From positions 288,414 through 352,413 of the forward strand of contig NZ_CAAAHX010000005.1 in the NCBI RefSeq assembly GCF_900639865.1: a stretch of DNA of 64,000 nt, written 5' to 3'. The stretch is from Legionella gresilensis (GTDB lineage Bacteria > Pseudomonadota > Gammaproteobacteria > Legionellales > Legionellaceae). Below are positions 9,593 through 18,578 of the stretch, in pieces. Position 1 is the first letter of the stretch. Every line of letters starts with the position of its first letter. The position numbers and the translations under genes are program-made. The notes beneath the pieces are model-generated. The model saw only the letters and a program-made list of their open reading frames with translations. It made no database searches and had not been told where the DNA came from.

Positions 9593-11049
9593 GATTGTCT
9601 TACCAGTGGCACAACTGCTTGACAATAACCTCCACCAAGCGCTTTAGTTAACTTAATTGAAGCTAAATATTGATTATAAAGAATCGTGAGATTCATTAAT
9701 TTTTTTTCAATTACATCTTCCTGCTGCCTATAAACCTCCATGCCATTATCTAAACCATTTCTTTCGCGTTTTACTACTATTCTATAACGTTCTTCTGCCA
9801 AATTAAGAATACGCGTTTGCTCAAGCTGTCGTTGATAAACTGATTTTGCAAAGGCTAAAATATCAAGTATTTCCTGAGTACTGCGTAATAATAAATTATT
9901 ATAAGCAAAAATAGCTGCATCAAATTGTGCTTTATTCGCTCTAATGTTCGCCCTTATTGAACCAGCGGTAAAAATAGGTAAGTGGATTGCTGGCCTAAGT
10001 GCGGCTGTAAAGCTTGAGGCACGCAATAATTTTTCCCAACCTGCACTTTCTAAACCAACTAAACCAACAAGATTTACATCAGGATAATAATCAGCCATCG
10101 CTGCGCCTGTTTGATAAGCTAGGGCCTTGGCCCGCCAAATCTGTGCCATTAAATCAGGACGCCTAGCAATTAAGTCGATAGAAATTGTTTGAGGTATGAT
10201 TAATTTTTTGGGCAAGTGAGCTAATTTGCTAGTTATAGACAAAGCTGCTTCAGGATTTCTCCCTGCTAAAATATTAATTAGATGGCGATTTGTAGCAACC
10301 TCATTTTCAATATCAGCTAATAATTGTTTTGCCTCGGATAAATTTTCAGCGATTGTATACGTTGGCAAATCGCTCGCTAATGCATTACGAAGTAGCTTAT
10401 TTTGCAGCGTGACAATATTTTGTCTTACTGACACTAATTGACGGTAAAGTTGCCGTTTAATTAAATTAACCTTATAAGCAAAATAAGCCTGCGCAAGTGC
10501 AGTTGTAGTTAACAATTGCACTTGCGCAACTTCAGCACGTTCAGCTTTTGCTCTACCAATAGCAGCCGCTAATAAATTATGATTTTTTCCCCAAAAATCA
10601 AATTCATAGCGGAATGAAAGAGATAAATCAATCAAATCAGCATGGCGTGGAAAGTGACGATTAAGGGCCCGAAATAAGCCGTTTTTACTAACATATTGCA
10701 AATTTTCTTTAAAATCGAAAAAAACGAGCGGAAATAATTTAGACCGTGTTACTAATGCCTCTTGCCGAGCAGCCTTCATTTTGCTTTTCACTTCATGAAT
10801 AGAAGGATTGTTACAAAGTGCTTCTAACATTAAGGCACTAAGTTCTGGTGAATTATAAACCAACCACCAATATTTACTTGGCCAATCACCTGATTTTATT
10901 ACTGGACTCTTTTCTTGTGCTTTAATCTCGCCTTCTATATTTGGTATTGATTTTAGAGCTCGAGTTTGTTGATATGGTGGTAAAGAGACCTGACAGGATA
11001 GCAGCATCCAAAATATAAAATAAACACTCATCCTTAAGGTACCACGCAT
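9589..11049 (-). CDS. Outer-membrane efflux factor, NodT/OprM-type lipoprotein
   Basis: A 486-residue TolC-superfamily channel protein, first gene of the efflux operon. The N-terminus has a lipobox (LLSC near residue 19), so it is probably a lipoprotein. Two outer-membrane-efflux repeats follow; typical signatures are WWLVYNSPELSALMLEAL near the start, RRPDLMAQIWRAKA in the middle, and the long helices with YNNLLLRSTQEILDILA. AAGGA lies 7 nt before the ATG. It overlaps the adaptor gene by four bases. No dedicated regulator gene is adjacent. Confidence 0.9.
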   Translation of the reverse strand: MRGTLRMSVYFIFWMLLSCQVSLPPYQQTRALKSIPNIEGEIKAQEKSPVIKSGDWPSKYWWLVYNSPELSALMLEALCNNPSIHEVKSKMKAARQEALVTRSKLFPLVFFDFKENLQYVSKNGLFRALNRHFPRHADLIDLSLSFRYEFDFWGKNHNLLAAAIGRAKAERAEVAQVQLLTTTALAQAYFAYKVNLIKRQLYRQLVSVRQNIVTLQNKLLRNALASDLPTYTIAENLSEAKQLLADIENEVATNRHLINILAGRNPEAALSITSKLAHLPKKLIIPQTISIDLIARRPDLMAQIWRAKALAYQTGAAMADYYPDVNLVGLVGLESAGWEKLLRASSFTAALRPAIHLPIFTAGSIRANIRANKAQFDAAIFAYNNLLLRSTQEILDILAFAKSVYQRQLEQTRILNLAEERYRIVVKRERNGLDNGMEVYRQQEDVIEKKLMNLTILYNQYLASIKLTKALGGGYCQAVVPLVRQS

Positions 11050-11377
11050 GCATCTATCCTTGGTTGCTTAATACATTAATAAAGATTAAATAAGCTAATT
11101 ATGTTAGCTCTGAAAATAAGTTGAGTAAAATGATATTTAGAAGATGCAACCACAAGAGATTTCTTTAAAGTTTCTGTAGGCGTACATGCTACTTCCAAGA
11201 ATAAAACTATAGATTCAGCAGTTAAGTAAAATTATTTCAAATTGCTATAAAATTAATATTATTTTTTGACTTACTTATTGATTATAAATAAATGAAAGCC
11301 TCCGAAAATCAGTTATATTAAAAACATATTTTTTGTTATTCAAACTAACGTATTTGCTGCATCAATTACATAAAAAG
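11050..11377. other. Intergenic region upstream of the efflux operon
   Basis: AT-rich sequence that should hold the efflux operon promoter on the minus strand. A short plus-strand open stretch ending near 11228 reads like a protein tail (FFKVSVGVHATSKNKTID), but it lacks a start and a recognisable family. No terminator or operator could be assigned. Confidence 0.35.
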
Positions 11378-11835
11378 TTAATATTTCTTCATAATAGTAG
11401 GTGGCACTGCAATAACTTCTAATTCAAAATAGATGGTATTTGTGTTATCACCAACAATAGGAATAGGCGTAGTGGGATGAGCAGAAAATGCTGGACCAAA
11501 TTCCAAGCGGCATGTTTCACTGGGAGCAATAGCAGGACAGAGGCTTTCATTAATTATATCGATACTAGGTGGAAAACTGCTCTGACATTTGTAGCTGTAA
11601 TATTCGATAAATTAACAATCTCGACAAAACCGCTATTTTCCAAAAAGGTATTTAAAGTAATATGACAAAGTGCTATAGAATTATGGCAAGTAATTGGGCT
11701 TAAACTAGATACTCGGCTAATTTGCAATGTAGCTTGACTAGTTATCTCATTATTTGCATTCGCTTGATTTGAAATAAGCCATAGAAAAAGAAACGTAGCA
11801 AAGACTTTAAGTGTTAAAAATACTTTATCCATCAT
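11378..11835 (-). pseudogene. Frameshifted secreted protein with IAP-x3-C motif
   Basis: The first open part (11835 to 11554) begins ATGATG after an AGGA and encodes a signal peptide (MMDKVFLTLKVFATFLFLW, cleaved near ANA-N). It ends prematurely shortly after NVRAVF. A second frame takes over at the TTTT run near 11574 and encodes PPSIDIINESLCPAIAPSETC..., ending at TAA 11380-11378. One extra T would fuse the two into about 152 residues. The paired-Cys IAPSETC region resembles IAPYATC in the secreted protein at 59126. The intact protein would be exported; its function is unknown. Confidence 0.7.
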
Positions 11836-11988
11836 TTCATTCCTAAATAAAAACGCCATGTCAAGGCGTCAACAATACTTATAAAAAGTTATTCAGTCAA
11901 TGCCATTGTAAGCTTATTACTAGATTAGATTGTCTGTTATCAAATATTGATTTATATTAAAGTGTTTTTTATACATAGGGAATTGTTA

Positions 11989-12327
11989 ATGACTGGCCGT
12001 TGGTTTCTTAGGATTTATCTTTTAATTTTAATTTTTTCTTTGATAGCTTGCCGTCAAGACACACCTGCAGAAGGTTATAGGGCTTTTACTGATTTACAAA
12101 AACAAAATCCCGAGCGTTCTGTTTTAACAGAAACAACCATAACTCAAGATAATGTTAACACAACTACCGCGGCAGAAGTTATAGTAACAAGCAGTTTAAA
12201 AGTAAGTCCACTGCCCCCGGCACCGCCTCCACCACCACCGCCACCTCCTCCACCGCCTCCACCGCCTCCACCGCCGCCGCCAAGTACAGCAGTTTTGGAT
12301 ATTAATAATTGTGGAACTATACCCTAA
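11989..12327 (+). CDS. Lipoprotein with a 20-proline tract
   Basis: A 112-residue predicted lipoprotein. I start it at 11989 because MTGRWFLRIYLLILIFSLIAC is a clean lipoprotein signal with lipobox LIAC and AGGGA lies upstream; the in-frame ATG at 11947 would add a poor leader. Residues after the Cys are Gln/Thr-rich, followed by an alanine and then 20 consecutive prolines, then a short tail with one Cys (DINNCGTIP). The polyproline run could span the periplasm or peptidoglycan and should need EF-P for translation. No known family. Confidence 0.7.
   Translation: MTGRWFLRIYLLILIFSLIACRQDTPAEGYRAFTDLQKQNPERSVLTETTITQDNVNTTTAAEVIVTSSLKVSPLPPAPPPPPPPPPPPPPPPPPPPPSTAVLDINNCGTIP
12223..12282 (+). 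repeat. Polyproline codon repeat (20 CCN codons)
   Basis: Twenty consecutive proline codons built from CCA, CCG and CCT in irregular order, with CCACCGCCT units recurring. Such tracts often change length between strains through slippage. Confidence 0.85.
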
Positions 12328-12397
12328 GTTTATTTTGGTAAGGCAAAATGAGATTTTTAGTCAATTTAAAAGTAATTAAACTAGCTGTGGAAGGAAT

Positions 12398-13363
12398 ATG
12401 ATGACACGTACTATTTTTCTATTTATGCTGCTCTTATCTGCTTTTGTATATGCAGAAAATAAGAGTCCTGATAATCAAGTTCAATATGAAATGATTGAAC
12501 CTTTAAAACAACAATATATAAGACCCAGAGCTATTGTTAATACAGCCTATGATGATTTTAAATTTACATCGCATAAAGGCGCTCTTTTTAATAATTATTC
12601 TGGCCACAATAGGTATATCGCAGTTGGTGGTGATGATCTTAATTTTGGTAATTACCTTGCTGGTTTTAATTTTTTTAATATTAGGACAAATAATACAACG
12701 TGGTCACATTTAAATGTTAATTTAAGTCAGAGTTCACTTTCTATAGAGGATAATGGACTTTATATACATGTTATGAGGCAAGTCTTTTCACCTTTCTTTA
12801 TCGATGTGTTTGCTAGTTATGGCCAAAATAAATTCAAACTAGATAATATTGTTTATGGTAATACTCTTAGTCCCTTACCAGGCTACTCACAATACAGCGG
12901 CACTAATAGCTTAGCTGGGATCCGTACCTTTTTTGGTTATACTTATCAACGATTTTATCTACAAGGTGATTTAACTTATTTTTATAGTAATTTCCATCAA
13001 CGCACTTACAATGTAATTTACCCTAATCAAAACACAATTGTACCAGCACTAACATCTAGAATAGGTACTTTCTTAGAAAACGCTCGCTTATATTATCAAG
13101 TTAATGAGTATTTCTCGCCCTTTGTAAGTGGTGGATTAATTCAATTAGCTAGTCGAAATTATAGTCGACGTTTAATTGATCCAAATCTTGCTCTAATCCC
13201 TCTACCACAACTACTTATTGGCAGAACAGGTTATCGCATAGGTGCAGGATTTAACTTCAACTATAAATTATTACGTATAACACCAACTTACTTCTATTCA
13301 GAACGCAGCCATAACTTTAAAGATAATTATGCAGGTATTACTTTTGAGTTTATTGGAATTTAA
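12398..13363 (+). CDS. Outer-membrane beta-barrel-like exported protein
   Basis: A 321-residue protein with a signal peptide (MTRTIFLFMLLLSAFVYA-E). The mature part is rich in aromatic residues in alternating patterns (FYLQGDLTYFYSNF, ARLYYQVNEYFSPFVSGG) and ends TFEFIGI, which suggests a C-terminal autotransporter-like or OmpA-sized barrel. It follows the polyproline lipoprotein by 70 nt on the same strand, so both may be surface components expressed together. No specific family was recognised. Confidence 0.65.
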   Translation: MMTRTIFLFMLLLSAFVYAENKSPDNQVQYEMIEPLKQQYIRPRAIVNTAYDDFKFTSHKGALFNNYSGHNRYIAVGGDDLNFGNYLAGFNFFNIRTNNTTWSHLNVNLSQSSLSIEDNGLYIHVMRQVFSPFFIDVFASYGQNKFKLDNIVYGNTLSPLPGYSQYSGTNSLAGIRTFFGYTYQRFYLQGDLTYFYSNFHQRTYNVIYPNQNTIVPALTSRIGTFLENARLYYQVNEYFSPFVSGGLIQLASRNYSRRLIDPNLALIPLPQLLIGRTGYRIGAGFNFNYKLLRITPTYFYSERSHNFKDNYAGITFEFIGI

Positions 13364-13448
13364 GACTAAGACTTAGACCTTTAACATTTAATTTTATTTG
13401 CATAAATAGTATCATGGTGCGCATTTATTAATGTAATTAGAGAAATTT

Positions 13449-13940
13449 ATGCTTTTTCGCTATCTGAATCCAGAACAGTTAAGAAACCTATGTCAAAAAA
13501 AATCACTACAAGAATTGAAAGACCTTAATCATCGCTACGGTGACTTTTTTGAAGTGATTGGTAGCCAGAAAAATGAAGTTTATAACCAAATCACTTCCAT
13601 TGATCAAAAAATTACTACTATTCAGTTACAAATAAAAGAGGATAAAGCCTATCAAGAACAAGCTCGAAGATACCGACAGAACGTATTAGATAATTTACCT
13701 GGAAATCCAGCAGAACGACTTTTAGCCCAACAAGGTGTTGCATATGTATTTGATTATACTCAGCTTAGCCTGCAAGAAAAATTACGTAAGCTCGAACGTC
13801 AAAAAGCAGATTTAACGCAAAGCCTTAACAGACTTACTGTTGAATTTAGAGCCTACATACAGGAATTAAAAATTGTTAATGCTGTGATAGAAGAAAAAGA
13901 AGTTAAAGTAGCCCCTTTAGAACCGCTAGCTTTAAATTAA
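13449..13940 (+). CDS. Coiled-coil protein, putative effector
   Basis: A 163-residue cytosolic-type protein with no signal or membrane segment. Residues about 37-75 and 105-155 are long, charged heptad-like helices (ITSIDQKITTIQLQIKEDK; LQEKLRKLERQKADLTQSL), so an antiparallel coiled-coil hairpin is likely. Coiled coils are common in Legionella effectors and the genes downstream look effector-like, but nothing here proves secretion. No family recognised. Confidence 0.55.
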   Translation: MLFRYLNPEQLRNLCQKKSLQELKDLNHRYGDFFEVIGSQKNEVYNQITSIDQKITTIQLQIKEDKAYQEQARRYRQNVLDNLPGNPAERLLAQQGVAYVFDYTQLSLQEKLRKLERQKADLTQSLNRLTVEFRAYIQELKIVNAVIEEKEVKVAPLEPLALN

Positions 13941-14163
13941 ATAGAGGCAACTCAATTGGTATCAATAAATTTTATGCCTAAGTAGTTATTATTTCTATTT
14001 TTTTTAAGAAATTATTATTTATTAACTATTGGCGCTACTAAAAATTTCCTTAGCCTATATATAAAATTTTTTTAGTTAAAACGCATAAATTTTATGAGAA
14101 CACTTAATGAACGTCTAATTTTCACATAGTAATATTTTTAGTCATAAGAACACATAAAGGTTA

Positions 14164-16272
14164 GTGAATATTATGGCTAATTTACCAAAAGATATTAAAC
14201 AATTTGAATTAAATTATATTTGCTCATGTCTTCTATTTTGTAGGATTCAAAATTCTGCTGATTTGGCTAAAAAATTTGATGTTTTAATTAAACAAATCGA
14301 TCAAAACCCAGAGATATTTAAACGTTATTATACAAAAGAAGAATGTATTGCCATACTTAAACAAGCAATAAAAATTTATAGCGCTTCACTTGCTTTTAAT
14401 ATTAAGTTAAATGAGCAGCAAGTGCTGACATTTGATACAACGCTTAAACAGGCCCGTCTTCAGGCTGCATCTAATTCTAATATTCCTTTAAATGATGATT
14501 TATCAAATGTTACTAAAAGTTATGACCGACTTACCAAAGCACAAAATATTAAAAAAATAATAAATAAAAATATGCAAACTTTAATTAAGGAAGAAGAAAC
14601 CTTAATCGTACCTCAAATAATTTTTGGGGCAGGCGATACTGGCACAACATTATGGCTTGAGAAATTTAAAGATCAACATGGGAAAACACTTGCATACTTA
14701 GCTGACAAAAAAATACCACCTGTATTAATGATTGCTGAAGATGCGGGCAGTTGGCACCATAACTATACACTCGCACAGCGTCATAGTATCCTGGAAAGAG
14801 CAACAGGTATAGAAAACCCATCAGCTTATGTAGGAAGCCATTACTATGAAAAAAATCCCCATGCAAATGGACGCCATGTTTATCAAGCAAATCAAGTAAA
14901 CCTTGCTCTTACAGAGGCACCTTTATTACAAGCATCCGTATTAAAACTTGAAAAGCAGTCTAATCATCAAGAAGATTGGCAAGTTTCTGACTATCCATAT
15001 CGTTTAATCATTCAAACTGCAAATGGAACAAAGAAAGTTTATGCACAAGAAATAAATATTTGCACAGGACTTGGGCCTGCAAAAAATATTATTGCCGATA
15101 CTTTTCTTAAAAAAGAAGATTTCCTCAAATTAAATCAATTTGATAAACAAAGAGAGTTTACACCGATTATTGATGGTAATGACTTCATTTTAACCGGAAA
15201 AGAAGAAAAGAAAACAGGTAAAACGATAGTCATCTTTGGTGGTGGCGGTACAGCAGCGGCATGTTATCGCAAAGGATTTTTCGGTAATGATCTCCATACG
15301 CAAGAACGCCAATTTATGAAGGAGTACCAACGCAATCAAGTTTACTGGGTAGCCACAAATTTTAATAAGGCTGGTACAGGAACACTTGCTACTACCGCGC
15401 TTGCTAATGCCAAAGAGCGTAAAGAATTACGTTGTGGTACCTTACAAAGCATACAAGAAAATACCGATGGAAGGTTAACTTTAACTTTTAAAAACCCACA
15501 AGAAAATACCGATAATAATTTAACTTCTCAAACTTTTACAATTGATTGCGATCAATTTATTTATTCAGTAGGTCAAGATAATAGCCATATGCGCTCTATC
15601 TGTATGGAAATTGAAAATGAATTAGCGCTTCTTTTTGATCATGAGAGTGAGATGGTGTTAAATGTAAGCTCTGGGGATAAAAGAGTTTTATTTTTCGGTG
15701 CAGCTGCGATGGCTATTCGGGAAAAAGAATATATGTCAGCTACTTGGAGCTGGTTGAAATCTGAAAATATTGGTGGTGATGTTGGACCGGGCTCGATGCC
15801 ACCATCTAGAGCTCAAATTAAACGATATAACTTCCTGCAGGGACAAAAGATAGATAATATTAATGCTAATATGGATTGCAAAAATCTTATCGTTAAATTT
15901 CTTGAAGATATCAACATCTCAAAAATGATTGCTTTAAATTTTGTGCAAGATCTTTTAAATGCAAGACAGGCAAGTGCTCCGGCAGGCGCTAGTCATCAGC
16001 AAATTAAAGAATTATTAATTAAACATAAATTAGATAATATCATTGAAATACATGGACATGCACATCTAGTTAAAAAAGCATTATCACCAAGTCAAGCTAG
16101 AGCAAAACATCGGCAGTCAATGCCCATACTATCTTGGCTTGGTTCAGAAAGACGAACAGCTAATGCAGGCGTACTTGTATCATCAGTTAGTACTACAAGT
16201 AATAAGAAAGAGAAAGTTGCAATCTCTACAAGTGCGGAGATTCAAGAGTCCAGTCTAGACTTAAAAGTTTAA
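14164..16272 (+). CDS. Large flavoprotein/dinucleotide-binding-like protein of unknown function
   Basis: A 702-residue soluble protein. After a helical first ~140 residues there is a GxGxxG-type strand-loop-helix (IIFGAGDTGTTLW, near 152-164) and a second one (TIVIFGGGGTAAACY, near 355-370), followed near 470 by FIYSVGQD, resembling the conserved D-x-hhh-x-x-G segment of FAD/NAD(P) oxidoreductases. I infer a two-dinucleotide-fold oxidoreductase. The last ~80 residues are Ser/Thr/Lys-rich and disordered-looking, as in many Dot/Icm substrates. GTG at 14164 and ATG at 14173 are both possible starts; spacing to AAAGG does not settle it. Confidence 0.6.
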   Translation: MNIMANLPKDIKQFELNYICSCLLFCRIQNSADLAKKFDVLIKQIDQNPEIFKRYYTKEECIAILKQAIKIYSASLAFNIKLNEQQVLTFDTTLKQARLQAASNSNIPLNDDLSNVTKSYDRLTKAQNIKKIINKNMQTLIKEEETLIVPQIIFGAGDTGTTLWLEKFKDQHGKTLAYLADKKIPPVLMIAEDAGSWHHNYTLAQRHSILERATGIENPSAYVGSHYYEKNPHANGRHVYQANQVNLALTEAPLLQASVLKLEKQSNHQEDWQVSDYPYRLIIQTANGTKKVYAQEINICTGLGPAKNIIADTFLKKEDFLKLNQFDKQREFTPIIDGNDFILTGKEEKKTGKTIVIFGGGGTAAACYRKGFFGNDLHTQERQFMKEYQRNQVYWVATNFNKAGTGTLATTALANAKERKELRCGTLQSIQENTDGRLTLTFKNPQENTDNNLTSQTFTIDCDQFIYSVGQDNSHMRSICMEIENELALLFDHESEMVLNVSSGDKRVLFFGAAAMAIREKEYMSATWSWLKSENIGGDVGPGSMPPSRAQIKRYNFLQGQKIDNINANMDCKNLIVKFLEDINISKMIALNFVQDLLNARQASAPAGASHQQIKELLIKHKLDNIIEIHGHAHLVKKALSPSQARAKHRQSMPILSWLGSERRTANAGVLVSSVSTTSNKKEKVAISTSAEIQESSLDLKV

Positions 16273-16296
16273 AATCTGCGGTTTTCTTGTTAAAAT

Positions 16297-16337
16297 ACTA
16301 CCTTCATGACAAGTTCATTATTGTCAACGAAGGTAGT
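16297..16337 (+). promoter_or_regulatory. Hairpin sequestering the Shine-Dalgarno of the next gene
   Basis: A 9-bp perfect stem (ACTACCTTC 16297-16305 with GAAGGTAGT 16329-16337) is stacked on a 5-bp stem (TGACA 16307-16311 with TGTCA 16322-16326), with a small internal bulge and a 10-nt loop. The ribosome binding site GAAGG of the gene starting at 16342 lies entirely inside the stem. There is no T-run after it, so it does not look like a terminator. This architecture suits an RNA thermometer or other translational switch. Confidence 0.6.
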
Positions 16338-16341
16338 TACC

Positions 16342-17292
16342 ATGGCCAACGAGAAATCGATAGAAAAAGAGACGGTGCTACAACTCGATAAAAAGGAAGA
16401 AGAACTAAAAAATAAGATTTTACATTATTATAAAGTTCACAAGGAAACCTTCTTAATTGAGTTAATTAAGAGAGCTGATACCGGCAGCTTAATAAAACTC
16501 GCTCTTAGTGATGCATGCATTGATCAAATATGCAAACTACCTCAATTAGCTGAATACTGGACTAACGTCTGGCGGCTATGTGGTTTAAATCCACGTGAAG
16601 ATGCGGAGAAAAATAATAAACCCTTGCATGAATACTTGCCTATGCCTACTGTTTCCTCATGTTTCGATTTAATTAAAGGATATTTCCTTTATGAGAATTA
16701 CAGAAAGTTAACAAGTGATGCCTGCAATAAAGGGCAACACTTGTATCTTATAGAAAATTATCTAATGGATTCTGCTGAACTTGGCTGTTACTTTGCTATT
16801 AATGAATTATGTAGCATCGGTGTAAATTTATTAAAAGAGGAATTCAATGAATTTATTGTTGTGAAAATGCTGCATTATGCAAGGTTAGCTGCGCAGATTT
16901 ATTTAGCGCCCGGCTATCTTTTATTAGCTAATGTATATCAGGAACTAATTCCTTTTCAAGAGCAACAAGTGTTACAAACGGTTAATTTGCGCCTAGAAGC
17001 CTTTAAGTCTATCAATATAGCTAAAAGACTTGAGACTATATCAGCGCCGATGATTAATAATGCTTATCAAGGACAAAACTTAGCTGATGCAAGTGGCGGA
17101 AAACTTAGAAGCTTTACGCAGGCTGAGCAACGACTACAAAACTTATTACATTTAGATTACCTTGAGCTTGACTTAGCTATTGAGCACGCAAAGGAAGAAG
17201 CCCAATCTATTCGTAAATTATATGAGAGCTCATCTTTAACTGAAGACCCAGATAATCATATAACTACTTTTATCTCTAAAACAGGTGCCTGA
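16342..17292 (+). CDS. Helical protein, possible Legionella DUF5630-type effector
   Basis: A 316-residue soluble, mostly helical protein. I choose the ATG at 16342 because it lies 8 nt after GAAGG; the upstream in-frame ATG at 16306 has no ribosome binding site and sits inside the hairpin. The N-terminal pattern (FLIELIKRADTGSLIKLAL, then AEYWTNVWRLCGLNP) and the central amphipathic helices with SAELGCYFAINELC recall the Legionella-restricted DUF5630 family, but I cannot confirm this without a profile search. It lies 69 nt after the preceding large gene. Secretion is inferred. Confidence 0.6.
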   Translation: MANEKSIEKETVLQLDKKEEELKNKILHYYKVHKETFLIELIKRADTGSLIKLALSDACIDQICKLPQLAEYWTNVWRLCGLNPREDAEKNNKPLHEYLPMPTVSSCFDLIKGYFLYENYRKLTSDACNKGQHLYLIENYLMDSAELGCYFAINELCSIGVNLLKEEFNEFIVVKMLHYARLAAQIYLAPGYLLLANVYQELIPFQEQQVLQTVNLRLEAFKSINIAKRLETISAPMINNAYQGQNLADASGGKLRSFTQAEQRLQNLLHLDYLELDLAIEHAKEEAQSIRKLYESSSLTEDPDNHITTFISKTGA

Positions 17293-17675
17293 AAAACTTC
17301 TACTAACTTTTAAATGTTAATATCTGCAAAATATAAAAATAATTTAATATGTGTCGTTATAAATATTTAAATATCAAGCAGTCAAGGATTTGACGAACAA
17401 GGGGTAAAAATTTATAACTTATAAATAGATTGACGAAGTATAAGCTTTTGGTCGTTTACTAGATAAAATTAACGGTACAATGGGTAACCTAAGTGAAGAT
17501 AGATTTACCATTTAATAAGTTATTATTAAATTAATGGGTTAATAGTAAATTCTGCATTTTAGATTCATTTTTTTTTAAACTAGTTTAGCTTAATTTATTA
17601 ATAAAACTCTAAAAATTTTAAAATACGTTTAAACCTTATGGTGTCGCTGTCGCAGATAATAAAAGGATGGTTTTT
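17293..17675. other. Intergenic region between convergent genes
   Basis: AT-rich, with no open frame of note, no clear hairpin-plus-T-run terminator and no RNA gene recognised. Confidence 0.4.
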
Positions 17676-18380
17676 TTAAAAATAGGTAGGCTTAAAGAAA
17701 TTTAAAACTAAAAAAACCGCGCTAAATATTATAAAGGTTAATAATAAGGTCAATAATAAAAATCTGGGGTTAGAAATAGGCTCAGGCTTTCGATAAAAAC
17801 TATAAACACCTAAAAAACTGCAAGCACTACCAAGTAGCAAGCCCCCTATCACATCTGATAACCAATGAACTTTAAGAAATAGGCGAGAAGCTAATTCCAG
17901 TAAAACAAAAATAAATGCTAACGTTAAAATAAACCAAGTATGTTTGGTTTTAGGAACAAGTAGTGCTAATAAAAAAGTGACGTAAGCTGAACATAATGTT
18001 GAATGACGACTAGGAAAGGCATAAGTTATCTGATCAGGCAACGCACTCGGCCTTGGGTAGGCAATGGTAATCTTTAATATTGAAGCAAGTATTGTTGCAA
18101 TAAATATCAGGCCAAATAAGTGGATGGCCAAGCGTTTTTGTTGTTTTAAATACAAAATAATACTTACTACAGTAAACGTAGGAATAATAATGTATTTATT
18201 TCCAAATAAAGATATAAAATTACTAGCGTAAAAAATAAAAGAACTTTGTATTTTATCAATAAATAAGTAGACCTCTTTATCCATAGATAAATATGACGAT
18301 TGGTAAAAAACGGTTAACGCCAGAAGAAAAAACAAACAGAAGCATAAAATACTACCAAATAAAAAGTAATTTTTTCTCAT
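17676..18380 (-). CDS. PAP2 family membrane phosphatase
   Basis: A 234-residue integral membrane phosphatase with about six helices. All three PAP2 signature motifs are present: K103-x6-R110-P111 (KITIAYPRP), PSRHS with S124-R125-H126, and S165-R166-x5-H172-x3-D176 (SRLFLKVHWLSD). Family members dephosphorylate lipid phosphates such as undecaprenyl pyrophosphate, phosphatidic acid or lipid A; which of these applies cannot be said. It is a single gene with a weak ribosome binding site. Confidence 0.92.
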   Translation of the reverse strand: MRKNYFLFGSILCFCLFFLLALTVFYQSSYLSMDKEVYLFIDKIQSSFIFYASNFISLFGNKYIIIPTFTVVSIILYLKQQKRLAIHLFGLIFIATILASILKITIAYPRPSALPDQITYAFPSRHSTLCSAYVTFLLALLVPKTKHTWFILTLAFIFVLLELASRLFLKVHWLSDVIGGLLLGSACSFLGVYSFYRKPEPISNPRFLLLTLLLTFIIFSAVFLVLNFFKPTYF

Positions 18381-18578
18381 TCTAATAATGGCTCTGACTA
18401 TAATTTTAAAGGAAAAAGCGCTTAATTAAATAATTTAAAAATATAATTAAGCACGTTCTTAAAGTTTATGGCAACTCAATAGAGCTCTCATTACAAATTA
18501 AAGTTAAGTAGCAATCAAAAATTCTCTTTACAATTTGAGCATAAGAGCTATAAATAATTTTCAAATTTAATTTAGCGT

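Noticed and set aside
11140..11228. Short plus-strand protein-like tail before 11229
   Set aside because: Too short, no start, no family; kept only as a note on the intergenic region.
12223..12282. Repeat tract considered as a CRISPR or minisatellite outside a gene
   Set aside because: It is an in-frame proline codon run inside a lipoprotein gene; there are no spacers.
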